Shown: positions 6,725 to 13,734 of the stretch, piece after piece
Position numbering within the stretch: position 1 is the first letter of the stretch
How the letters are laid out: each line of letters begins with the position of its first letter
Source: a virus
Length of the DNA stretch: 64,000 nt
Direction: 5' to 3' (one strand)
IMG/VR virus record: IMGVR_UViG_3300044644_001860
Location: 62,001 to 126,000 of that record
Position numbers and translations under genes: made by a program
The notes under the pieces: model-generated
The model's database searches: none
What the model was told of the DNA's origin: nothing
Seen by the model: only the letters and a program-made list of their open reading frames with translations

Positions 6725-6752
6725 CTAAATATAGGCCAAAAACAGGGTATAT
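6725..6752 (+). promoter_or_regulatory. Promoter-like element CTAAATA-N16-TATAT
   Basis: CTAAATA (6725-6731), sixteen bases including CCAAAAA, then TATAT (6748-6752). It matches seven other intergenic copies with the same spacing. A start about seven bases downstream would fall at 6759, exactly where the giant RNA's first stem begins. Confidence 0.65.
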
Positions 6753-6757
6753 GAATT

Positions 6758-7765
6758 GACGGGGATAATAGGTATTGCCTATAGACCCGTCCCGGAACCC
6801 GCTACGGTGAAAGTGGGACCAGACCTGCAGCAGCAGTGTTCTGGGCTTAATACTGCGGGGAAGCGCCGCAGGGCTGATGATCGGCCGCCACAATCCGTCG
6901 GGTCCGTTGCAGTGGACCAGTGAGACGTTAAAACAGAATCTCGACTGCGCGGCCTAATACGCCGTAACGTTCTGGCTGTAAAGTCAGATCGTTATCCGCA
7001 CCGCTACAGGTGTGGGTGAGCCGGCCCTTCTCGATGGGGTCTGGTTTCCCGATGGGGGTGTGCACTCATTAGAGCACCTCCATTAAGACGTTGTGGCGCC
7101 TCTTCTGCGCGACCAACGTACGGCCTGTGTCAATATAAGTCGTACCCAAGGTACGCTTTTGAAACAGGGTTTGCTGCTAATTCCTCCAGCGCAGCACACG
7201 GTTTTCGCAAGCCGTCCAATCGGGAGTCGATTCAGTGTAGGGAGACAAAGTAGCCATGGCGAAATGTTTCCAGCAGTGTTGACAGGGCGTAACGCACCCT
7301 GTGTGTGACACACTGCGATCTACAGCTGCAATCGGCTGCGAACCCATCTTCGGTTCGTGAGTGGAGGACAATACACGCTAGCCGCAAGGCTGGCACGTCG
7401 TTTCTTCCGACGTAGCGGAAGAGGTTTGACCAACAAGCCTAACTGTTGGTGATCGTATGTGGGTTAAACCACAAACGTTCGCGAGCCGCTCAGTCGCCAA
7501 AGTTCCAAGAGCCCTTAGTTGCGTTACGGAAGTGAAACGCAACGGCTAGCCGTGTAGCAGGAACGTGTATTAAGACACGTACACGGCACAATAAACGCCT
7601 ACCACCGGGCGATATGGCGTGGCTGCCGCACGAGGGAAGTAACGTGCGTGGGGACCGGCACCTAGCCGGGGCTGTGGACGCACAGTTGACGCTTAAATGG
7701 AAGACGCGGCGAGGTGCACCTCAAAGCGAGCCGGGTTCGATTCCCGGCATAGTGTCTAGTTTTTT
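6758..7765 (+). ncRNA. Giant structured noncoding RNA (GOLLD/ROOL-like class)
   Basis: About 1.0 kb without a credible ORF but dense in stems. These include 6758-6791; 6971-6988 with a GTAA tetraloop; 6996-7015; 7198-7215; a three-way element 7273-7316; 7377-7394 with a GCAA tetraloop; an H-type pseudoknot 7395-7421; 7429-7450; 7518-7543; and 7549-7587. A long-range pairing joins 6818-6825 and 7038-7045. A promoter-like element lies immediately 5', and the 3' end is a T-arm-like hairpin followed by six T. Size, ornate folding, and phage/tRNA-cluster context resemble the GOLLD and ROOL large RNA classes; membership is inference. Confidence 0.7.
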
Positions 7766-7842
7766 GGCAAGGTACCGTTCCCTGCCACCCCATCTGAGGG
7801 CTTTTGAACGGACGCGTGTCTCGAAAGAGAAAGGGGAGTGCT

Positions 7843-8715
7843 ATGAGCACTTTCAAGTCAGTTGTCGCCAGCCCGTTTTACGGGTTCGGCTGGGTCGCTG
7901 GTCAGATCAAGAACGGCTACGACAAGGCGGTGAACGCCACGTCGTCGGCCGCGTCGCAGGTGGCCACCGCCGCCACCTCGACGGCCAAGGCCGCCAAGGC
8001 CAAGGCCACCAAGGCGGGCAAGGCCGTGAAGGGCGGCGCCAAGGCGGCCAAGGCTGCTACGGTTAAGGCCGGCAGCTCGGCCAAGGCGAAGGTTGCGTCC
8101 TTCGCCCGCCACGCCGCCGCCGATGCCCGCGGGCTCGGCGCCATGCTGTTCGGCATGGTCAAAGTGGCCGCCGTGGGCGTTGTCACGATTGCCACCGCGG
8201 TTCTCCTCGGTGTCGTCAAGACGGTGGGCTTGGTGGCCCACGCCGTGGGGCTGATTGCCCTCGGCGTGGCGGCGTTGGTGGTGACTAGCTTCTCGCTGGT
8301 TGCCATTGCAGCGTTCTGCGTGGCGTTTCTCGCAACGCTCGCCGTGGTGTTCATCGTCCGCGGAATCTTCACAGCGCTCGCGGCTGTGGGGCGGTTTCTG
8401 ACCGGCGAAGGCGGCATGGTTATCGCGACCGTGTTGCACGACCTGTCGGTGTTCTGCTGCTTCCTTGCCGCCGTTTACGCCTGCGTTGCGGTGGCGGCGG
8501 TGGCCATTCCGGCGCTCGGGATTGCCGCCGCCAATGCTGCCGCCGTGGCGGTGATCGCCACGTGGTGTGCCCTGCTGGGCGCGGGAACGGGGATTGCCGG
8601 CCTTCTGCTGGAGGCCGCCAACCGCCTCCCGGAGGTTGTGGTGTATGCGCCGCCCAGTCGGCGTATCCTGCCTAACGACGTCTATCCGGGCGTCATCGGC
8701 ACCGCGACTGCCTGA
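7843..8715 (+). CDS. Lys/Ala-rich then multi-pass membrane protein
   Basis: 290 aa from the ATG at 7843 (AAGGGGAG upstream); a longer reading would start in the RNA's 3' flank. Residues ~25-90 are a histone H1-like Ala/Lys repeat (AKAAKAKATKAGKAVKGGAK). About five hydrophobic segments follow between residues ~100 and 270. The combination suggests a membrane protein with a basic nucleic-acid-binding cytoplasmic tail. High GC and GCC/AAG codon bias set it apart from its neighbours. Function unknown. Confidence 0.7.
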   Translation: MSTFKSVVASPFYGFGWVAGQIKNGYDKAVNATSSAASQVATAATSTAKAAKAKATKAGKAVKGGAKAAKAATVKAGSSAKAKVASFARHAAADARGLGAMLFGMVKVAAVGVVTIATAVLLGVVKTVGLVAHAVGLIALGVAALVVTSFSLVAIAAFCVAFLATLAVVFIVRGIFTALAAVGRFLTGEGGMVIATVLHDLSVFCCFLAAVYACVAVAAVAIPALGIAAANAAAVAVIATWCALLGAGTGIAGLLLEAANRLPEVVVYAPPSRRILPNDVYPGVIGTATA

Positions 8716-8793
8716 CTAAGGTCGGGTAGTAAACATTGACGCGCACACACGCGTGGAGGGCAGCAAGCCACCTCCTTACCAAAAAAGAATTGC

Positions 8794-8830
8794 ACGGGCC
8801 GGTCACGCCGACGCAGGCCCGTTTCTTTTA
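8794..8830 (+). terminator. Intrinsic terminator
   Basis: ACGGGCC (8794-8800) pairs with GGCCCGT (8816-8822), followed by TTTCTTTT. It sits between the membrane protein gene and the HD hydrolase gene. Confidence 0.7.
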
Positions 8831-8873
8831 TCTATTCCCAATCCCACATCCTTAAGAAAGGAACGCGTTAATT

Positions 8874-9500
8874 ATGGGAATTCTGGACACCAAGGCTGCC
8901 GTGGCGTGCACGGTTGCTCACGAGTCGATTCAGCAGATGCGGAAGTATGGCGACCGGCGCTATTACACGCACCCGCTGACGGTGGCCGCGCTCGTGCACA
9001 CGCTGCCGGGCACGGACGAGGCGATGTTCGCTGCGGCGTGCCTCCATGACGTCATCGAAGACGTCTACCCGAAGAACCCCGCCTACGGCCCCGCGTGGGT
9101 TGCGAACAACTTCGGCGAGGAAGTGCTGCTGCTCGTTCATGAGCTCACCAACGAGTTCACGAAAGAGCGGTATCCCGACCTCAACCGCAACGAGCGGAAG
9201 CGGCGGGAGAGTCTGCGGCTCGCCGACATCTCCGACGCCGCGAAGGTTGTGAAGCAGGCAGACCTGTATCACAACAGCACGGAGATCAGCCCTGACACCC
9301 GCTTCTGGGGTCAATGGTTGAAGGAGAAGAACGAGCTCGACGAGCTCATCGGCGCGTGGGAGGACCGCGAGTGCGGCTTCCTCACGGGTGGCGACGTCTG
9401 GAGTCTTGTCGGCTCTGGCGAGTTCAAGATGCTCGTCGCTACGGCGCACGAGATCGACGAGTTCTACAAGGTCGCCGACTGGGGCCTTGTGACTGCGTAA
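8874..9500 (+). CDS. HD-domain hydrolase, small alarmone hydrolase-like
   Basis: 208 aa, ATG after AAGAAAGGAACGCG. It carries the RelA/SpoT/MESH1 hydrolase-type signature: YTHPLTVA (His), CLHDVIEDV (HD plus ED), LVHELTNE, and KQADLYHN (late Asp/Asn). Proteins of this kind remove pyrophosphate from (p)ppGpp using Mn2+; no synthetase domain is present. A phage enzyme could blunt the host stringent response during infection. Another nucleotide-pyrophosphate substrate is possible. Confidence 0.75.
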   Translation: MGILDTKAAVACTVAHESIQQMRKYGDRRYYTHPLTVAALVHTLPGTDEAMFAAACLHDVIEDVYPKNPAYGPAWVANNFGEEVLLLVHELTNEFTKERYPDLNRNERKRRESLRLADISDAAKVVKQADLYHNSTEISPDTRFWGQWLKEKNELDELIGAWEDRECGFLTGGDVWSLVGSGEFKMLVATAHEIDEFYKVADWGLVTA

Positions 9501-9509
9501 ACAATTGGC

Positions 9510-9547
9510 GCGGCAGGGAGTCCTGCCCTCCCGCACCTTTTGTTTAG
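9510..9547 (+). terminator. Terminator-like hairpin with short U-tract
   Basis: GGCAGG-GAGT-CCTGCC (9512-9527) within a GC-rich dyad, then CTCCCGCACCTTTTGTTT. It is weaker than the others but occupies the same position before the AGCTATTAGCGC dyad and promoter element. Confidence 0.5.
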
Positions 9548-9589
9548 CTATTAGCGCGTAGCTAAATATACGACAAATAAACGGCATAT
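9543..9589 (+). promoter_or_regulatory. Dyad plus CTAAATA-N16-CATAT promoter-like element
   Basis: TTTAGCTA (9543-9550) and TAGCTAAA (9559-9566) form an inverted repeat around TTAGCGCG. CTAAATA (9562-9568) and CATAT (9585-9589) are 16 bases apart, with CAAA in the centre. It would drive the 2H phosphoesterase gene at 9684. Confidence 0.65.
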
Positions 9590-9683
9590 CTAATGAGTAC
9601 CGGGAATCATATTGCCACTGGTACTTGAGTTTTAAGCCGCACATCCGGCTAGCTCCACAAGGCAATTCTGAAGGAGCCCACAA

Positions 9684-10106
9684 ATGGCATCTATCTACAC
9701 CGCCGTCCTCCTGACCGAAGAGTCCCGCCAGAACCTGATCGCGTTCTACGGTCTCACGTCGTTCTACGCGGAGGGTTGGGTCATCAAGGCCCACCACATG
9801 ACGATCGATACCAAGTCTGCGGATAAGGCCGGCGTCGCGGACTTGGTCGGCAAAGAGTTCACGATGGACGTGACCGCCGTCGGCAGGCTCATGGTGGACG
9901 ACACCCGCGGCATCGTCGCCGTGACTGTCGAGACTGCGGCCCCGTCGAAAAACGCCATCAAGCACGTCACGGTGGCGCACGCGGATGGCGTCAAGCCTAT
10001 GATGTCTAACAACATCACCGACTGGCGGCCCGTCAAGCCGGGCACGCTCACGCTCACGGGCGTCGTGTGCATGCTTGAGTCGGCTCCCGTGCCGGCGAAG
10101 AGCTGA
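9684..10106 (+). CDS. 2H phosphoesterase-like protein
   Basis: 140 aa, ATG after GAAGGAGCCCACAA. Two HxTx motifs, HHMTID (about residues 37-42) and KHVTVAH (about 93-99), are the hallmark of the 2H fold that opens or cuts cyclic phosphodiesters. Known relatives act on RNA 2',3'-cyclic ends or tRNA-splicing intermediates; the phage anti-CBASS protein Acb1 shares the fold and a similar length. The RNA-repair neighbours favour the first role, but the substrate cannot be decided. It has its own promoter element and terminator. Confidence 0.7.
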   Translation: MASIYTAVLLTEESRQNLIAFYGLTSFYAEGWVIKAHHMTIDTKSADKAGVADLVGKEFTMDVTAVGRLMVDDTRGIVAVTVETAAPSKNAIKHVTVAHADGVKPMMSNNITDWRPVKPGTLTLTGVVCMLESAPVPAKS

Positions 10107-10152
10107 ACACTCGCGGCGGCTTACAACGCCGCGCAGTAGGTCTGCATAGACC

Positions 10153-10187
10153 AGCCCCCAAACCGAAAGGTGCGGGGGCTTTTTTTA
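10153..10187 (+). terminator. Intrinsic terminator
   Basis: AGCCCCC (10153-10159) pairs with GGGGGCT (10174-10180), with an inner ACC-GAAA-GGT stem-loop, followed by eight T. It ends the 2H phosphoesterase unit and its U-tract merges with the next dyad. Confidence 0.9.
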
Positions 10188-10229
10188 GCTATCAGCGCGT
10201 GCTAAATATGGAACAAATGCGCGGCATAT
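10185..10229 (+). promoter_or_regulatory. Dyad plus CTAAATA-N16-CATAT promoter-like element
   Basis: TTTAGC...GCTAAA dyad around TATCAGCGCGT. CTAAATA (10202-10208) and CATAT (10225-10229) with 16 bases between, including ACAAA. It precedes the micro-ORF at 10293 and the gene at 10420. Confidence 0.65.
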
Positions 10230-10292
10230 TGATTGTGCGCCAGTGATTTTTTGTTGGCGCGGGTTTGTTGACAACTGCAAAAGGACCTTGCG

Positions 10293-10394
10293 GTGTTTGA
10301 ATTCTTTGACAACATGTCGCTCAGCTCCTTGATGGCGTTCGCGTTAAGTACGTCATGGGTGCTTAGTTCTTTGTGTGAATTGTTCGAGGAGTAA
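10293..10394 (+). CDS. Micro-protein, unknown
   Basis: 33 aa from a GTG preceded by AAAGGACC (MFEFFDNMSLSSLMAFALST at the start). Hydrophobic middle, acidic ends. It lies between a promoter element and the gene at 10420 and may be a leader peptide. Confidence 0.45.
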   Translation: MFEFFDNMSLSSLMAFALSTSWVLSSLCELFEE

Positions 10395-10419
10395 CGCTCT
10401 TTAAGAAGGGAGTCGTCCG

Positions 10420-10917
10420 GTGGATATTTTTCTAGACATAAAAAGGCAGCAAGAATACGCGAAACAGCTGGAAGACGGCGACAGGCGTAACGTGGAAGAC
10501 TGGGCCCGCAACCAAGAGCGCCGTAATGAGGCAAAGCGCCGCGGCCTTTTTCAGCGCGATAAGCCCAAAGAGCGCCGCATTGCTATTTTTCAGCGCTGGC
10601 AAAAAATGCGTAAAGCGAGTGCCATCAAGCTGCGCGCCCCGGACGGCGACTCTAGGTTTTGTTTATGTAAATGCGGTCGGCCCAAGGCGTGCGCACAAAC
10701 GCACTGCTACGACTGTCAGGACATGATGTTTATTGTCCGGCACAGGATACCAATGTCTGGCGCAGTAGAAGTCGAAAAGCGATATGGGCGAATATACGAA
10801 ACGCCCCTGCTGCGCCACGACATCGACTACCGATCGTCTAGGTACGAGGACAGTGAGAACTTCGGTAGCCTCCACAATGTGATTCGGGCGATGGAAGACT
10901 CCCTAGCGTACGATTAA
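10420..10917 (+). CDS. Zinc-binding basic protein
   Basis: 165 aa from a GTG after AAGAAGGGAG. The N-terminal 60 residues form a charged helix (DRRNVEDWARNQERRNEAKR). The middle holds a cysteine cluster CLCKCGRPKAC...CYDC, consistent with a zinc ribbon. Probably nucleic-acid binding; family not recognised. It has the same promoter class as the RNA-processing genes. Confidence 0.65.
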   Translation: MDIFLDIKRQQEYAKQLEDGDRRNVEDWARNQERRNEAKRRGLFQRDKPKERRIAIFQRWQKMRKASAIKLRAPDGDSRFCLCKCGRPKACAQTHCYDCQDMMFIVRHRIPMSGAVEVEKRYGRIYETPLLRHDIDYRSSRYEDSENFGSLHNVIRAMEDSLAYD

Positions 10918-10920
10918 ACG

Positions 10921-10948
10921 CTAAATAGTCTCCAAAAGCCTGACATAT
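10921..10948 (+). promoter_or_regulatory. CTAAATA-N16-CATAT promoter-like element (upstream of a pair)
   Basis: CTAAATA (10921-10927), N16 with CCAAAA, CATAT (10944-10948). It begins three bases after the preceding stop codon and is followed 26 bases later by a second copy. Confidence 0.6.
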
Positions 10949-10973
10949 ACAGAAAATGCGGGTTTCTGCTGAG

Positions 10974-11001
10974 CTAAATATTCAGCAAAAACACGGCATA
11001 T
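10974..11001 (+). promoter_or_regulatory. CTAAATA-N16-CATAT promoter-like element (downstream of a pair)
   Basis: CTAAATA (10974-10980), N16 with GCAAAAA, CATAT (10997-11001). A dyad GCTGA...TCAGC overlaps its upstream half. The expected start, about 11008, lies at the beginning of the structured RNA region. Confidence 0.65.
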
Positions 11002-11007
11002 CTAGTG

Positions 11008-11655
11008 CTCAGCGCGCTAGCTGTCGACGGCTACGCGCTAATTGACGTGAATTCGTTCTGAGCCTGCGCGGTGTACCATTGCTTGAACGGATGCTTCCGT
11101 GGTGATTCGAGCAGTGAGTAAAAGCTGCGCAGGCTTTTCCGTAAATACGTCCGCGGCAGGCAGTTAAGCCGCGTAGAAAACTGCCAATACACTCGACCTT
11201 CGCCTTGCGAGAATGCGGCGAACAGAATCTGCCGTCACGGGCACCATCTTTGGTGGCTCGAAAGTTGGGCGATCATCGGCCCAAAGGCGGGATAGGACGC
11301 ACACTATCCGCGCTACGCGATTTGTAAATCCCAAAGTGGAAGGAGGAAATGTCGAATTCCCAAAGCAAGGAATTCCGTAGCAGGCTGTGTAAGACTGCGC
11401 AAAAAGCATTTCCAAGCGCCCCGGACCGCTAGCTCAAACACAACGACGCTAGAAGAGGGTTCGGTACCGGATGGGCCGGTCGTGATTCATAGCATAAACC
11501 TGCGTTTGTTACTTTGGTCGGCCAACCAAATAATAAACAAAGGCGCTACTGCAGTCGGTCGTACAACTGACTGTAGAGTAATCGCGTGACTGATGAGGAT
11601 AGCAAACACGTAGTTGGGGAACTCGTAGCAGGTTAGCGTCTGCTGCGATGCTTCT
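11008..11655 (+). ncRNA. Second large structured noncoding RNA region
   Basis: About 650 bases without a credible ORF between two promoter elements and the gene at 11718. Stems include 11011-11039; a nested element 11061-11135 closed by AGCCTGCGC/GCGCAGGCT and followed by TTTT; 11199-11222; 11265-11284; 11290-11309; a domain closed by 11345-11351/11407-11413 around a GAATTCC/GGAATTC hairpin; 11466-11480; a nested hairpin 11505-11541; and 11549-11576. It may be one RNA or a 130-nt RNA (ending near 11138) plus a second one. The class is unassigned; large-phage-RNA context as for 6758-7765. Confidence 0.6.
11042..11079 (+). promoter_or_regulatory. Shared motif TTGACG-N24-TGTACCAT
   Basis: TTGACG (11042-11047), 24 bases, then TGTACCAT (11072-11079). 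The same arrangement with identical spacing recurs at 31153-31190, and both copies contain GCGGTGTACCAT. It is unlike the CTAAATA element and may be a second promoter or regulator class. Confidence 0.4.
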
Positions 11656-11717
11656 TCCCAAAGGTGGTGCCCGTGACGGCAGTTGTTAGTTTAACCCCTA
11701 AGAAAGGATGGACTCTC

Positions 11718-11933
11718 ATGTTGTTTATTGGAATGCTCGGTGCGGTGTTCGTGCTCGGTGCGGTTGCTGGGACCATCAGCGACATGGTCAATACCGAAAA
11801 GCCTAAAATGGCCACCACGTTTACTCGTGTTTCGACCAAGGTCACGAGCGGTATCGTCGACGTGGACCCGAATGGCAACATCATCAGGATCACCGACGCC
11901 TCCGGGCGCGTGGTCTATGAGGAGGGGGCTTAA
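11718..11933 (+). CDS. Small membrane-anchored protein
   Basis: 71 aa from the ATG at 11718 (GAAAGGA nine bases upstream). N-terminal hydrophobic glycine-rich helix (MLFIGMLGAVFVLGAVAG), then a polar tail with DVDPNGNIIRITDASG, a beta-hairpin-like segment. Its last codons form part of the terminator stem. Unknown function. Confidence 0.6.
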   Translation: MLFIGMLGAVFVLGAVAGTISDMVNTEKPKMATTFTRVSTKVTSGIVDVDPNGNIIRITDASGRVVYEEGA

Positions 11934-11946
11934 CGCCCTTTCTTTT
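11924..11946 (+). terminator. Intrinsic terminator overlapping stop codon
   Basis: GGGGGC (11924-11929) pairs with GCCCTT (11935-11940, two G-U), then TCTTTT. The stem overlaps the end of the gene at 11718. Confidence 0.65.
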
Positions 11947-11990
11947 AGCTATCAGCGCCCACCTAAATTAAACACAAAAGCCCGTCATAT
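11944..11990 (+). promoter_or_regulatory. Dyad plus CTAAATT-N16-CATAT promoter-like element
   Basis: TTTAG...CTAAA dyad around CTATCAGCGCCCAC. CTAAATT (11963-11969) and CATAT (11986-11990) spaced by 16 with ACAAAA. It drives the gene at 12054. Confidence 0.65.
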
Positions 11991-12053
11991 TTATTGTTGT
12001 ACGACATAGCTGCCAGTGTCGGCAGTTTATTTTCATCAAAGGAGGACCCGATC

Positions 12054-12500
12054 GTGTCAAAGACCGTTAAAAAAAAGCGCCCTGCTGAGTCGCTCCACGT
12101 ACGCTATATGGGTGTCGATTCCCGTATCGCTGAAATTCGTGGCCACATCGTCAAAATGTGCGCTGCCATTGACGACATCGAGGCACGGCACAAGGAACAC
12201 GGCGAAGTTCCCGACGAGCACTTGTCGTGGTTGAACTCGTTTATCGATAACCTCGATGACACGATGTACCATCACAAGCTGATCTCCGTTAAAAAGCCGC
12301 CTAGCCATGGTGTTATTGTCAAAAAGCGCACGGAATACTACGACCGCCGCTGGAAGAAACGGATGGCCATGCTCACCAAGTCGCTCAACACGATGTCGCG
12401 GAAAATCAAAAGCGCCTTCGATAACTTCCCGCCCGAAATCGAATCGCGGCTCACCGCGCTTGAGAGCACTGTCCCTGACATCGATAACAGTGATGACTGA
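12054..12500 (+). CDS. Helical basic protein, unknown
   Basis: 148 aa from the GTG at 12054, seven bases after AAAGGAGG. A Lys-rich N-terminus (MSKTVKKKRPAE) is followed by long amphipathic helices. It sits alone between a promoter element and a strong terminator, so it is a monocistronic unit. No family recognised. Confidence 0.65.
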   Translation: MSKTVKKKRPAESLHVRYMGVDSRIAEIRGHIVKMCAAIDDIEARHKEHGEVPDEHLSWLNSFIDNLDDTMYHHKLISVKKPPSHGVIVKKRTEYYDRRWKKRMAMLTKSLNTMSRKIKSAFDNFPPEIESRLTALESTVPDIDNSDD

Positions 12501-12506
12501 TTTTTC

Positions 12507-12537
12507 GGGGGTGTGCAAACGCGCGCCCCCTTTTTTT
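12507..12537 (+). terminator. Strong intrinsic terminator
   Basis: Ten pairs GGGGGTGTGC/GCGCGCCCCC with loop AAAC, then seven T. It is followed by ACTATCAGCGC, a copy of the dyad half-site, but without a recognisable CTAAATA element. Confidence 0.92.
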
Positions 12538-12588
12538 AACTATCAGCGCTCCGTTGCCATTCTATTCCCTTTTTGTCACAATATTCGT

Positions 12589-13662
12589 ATGCCATTCAAA
12601 TCTGAAAAGCAGCGTCGTTTTCTCTGGGCCTCGCATCCCGATATAGCGAAGCGGTGGGCGCACGAATACCCCGAATCAAACAAAGGCCTGCCTATGTACG
12701 CGCACAAGAAGAAAGACGAGAAAGAGGCCGCATTAACAGCAATTCACAGTTACGTGAATAAACTTAACAATTTGTTAATATTGCCACATACCGTACAAAA
12801 CAAGGCTTTTTCGAAAGTTGCCAATTCAAAGCAGACATATATTGAGATTCCCCACAGCGAAAAGCCAACGTACGCTGGGGAAGAACGGGAGAAAAACCCC
12901 GAACATCGCCCAGACTTTGATGTCACGCAATCAGGCACAGAACAGCCTAAAAAACGCCAAGAAAACGCAATTAACTCGCTTCTCAAGAAGATCGCTTTGG
13001 TCGTAGGGCCCAACATCAGAAAGATAAAAGAAGAGCAAGACGCTGCGCTGGAAGGCCGCGAACCCGCCTACGTGCCGACAAACGCGGACGTAAAGCGCTA
13101 TCCCGTCGCGACAACGGGAATTATGCCGCCCATGGGCTCGCAACCACAGCCACAACAGCAAGCGCCGGTCAAGCAACCGCAGTCTCGCCCTTCTGCGCCC
13201 CCTGTCGGAAACGGTAGCAGCACGCAATCTCGTCCCATTCAGTCTTTAGGCGGCTTGTCTGTAAAAAACGAACTCACCGGAAACTCGGGTTCTGCTGGCG
13301 GACGTAATCCGGGCGCAGGTATCAAAACGTCAAGCAGTCCAGCGTGGCAACGAAGCGCTGGTAAAAATGACGAAGGCGGCTTAAACGCCAAAGGTCGCGC
13401 CAGCTACAACAACGCTACGGGCGGCAATCTCAAAGCCCCCGTGACCGAGTCCAGCCCCAAAGGCGATCGGGCAAAGCGCCAGAACTCATTTTGTTCGCGG
13501 ATGTGCGGTATGAAAAAACATGAGACTGGCAGCAAGACCAAGAAAGACCCCGATTCCCGCATCAATAAAGCTTTGCGTAAATGGAACTGCAAGTGCAGCA
13601 GTGTCAATGGTCTAGTTGAAATGCTGCGTAATTCGCGTTTTGCCGGCCCCCAATCCCGATAA
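12589..13662 (+). CDS. Modular protein with MPFKSEKQRR start and DPDSRINKALRKW tail
   Basis: 357 aa from the ATG at 12589; upstream in-frame sequence overlaps another gene and a terminator. The N-terminal module FKSEKQRRFLWASHPDIAKR resembles a short motif common at the start of phage proteins. The middle (~150-290) is Pro/Gln/Ser/Gly-rich and probably disordered. The C-terminal module SFCSRMCGMKK...DPDSRINKALRKWNCKC is a compact cysteine-containing domain I recall as an uncharacterised (DUF-type) domain in large phages. Function unknown. Confidence 0.7.
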   Translation: MPFKSEKQRRFLWASHPDIAKRWAHEYPESNKGLPMYAHKKKDEKEAALTAIHSYVNKLNNLLILPHTVQNKAFSKVANSKQTYIEIPHSEKPTYAGEEREKNPEHRPDFDVTQSGTEQPKKRQENAINSLLKKIALVVGPNIRKIKEEQDAALEGREPAYVPTNADVKRYPVATTGIMPPMGSQPQPQQQAPVKQPQSRPSAPPVGNGSSTQSRPIQSLGGLSVKNELTGNSGSAGGRNPGAGIKTSSSPAWQRSAGKNDEGGLNAKGRASYNNATGGNLKAPVTESSPKGDRAKRQNSFCSRMCGMKKHETGSKTKKDPDSRINKALRKWNCKCSSVNGLVEMLRNSRFAGPQSR

Positions 13663-13734
13663 TTTGGTAATTGTTAACAATGCCTGTTATGTTAAATAGG
13701 CAAATACGGTAGCGATTACCCCGAGGACCGCGTC

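Noticed and set aside
7711-7722. Restriction-site-like palindrome as an attachment site
   Set aside because: It lies in the RNA's predicted fold and there is no integrase or second copy in the window.
7614-8066. 150-aa plus-strand ORF across the RNA end and next gene
   Set aside because: It crosses the structured RNA 3' end, lacks a ribosome site and overlaps the better-supported gene at 7843 in another frame.
8868-9980. 370-aa minus-strand ORF
   Set aside because: It is antisense to the HD hydrolase gene, Arg/Val-rich with low-complexity composition, and lacks a start signal; a codon-bias shadow.
11164-11415. 83-aa minus-strand ORF in the second structured RNA region
   Set aside because: No ribosome site, no family, and the region's stems are a better explanation.
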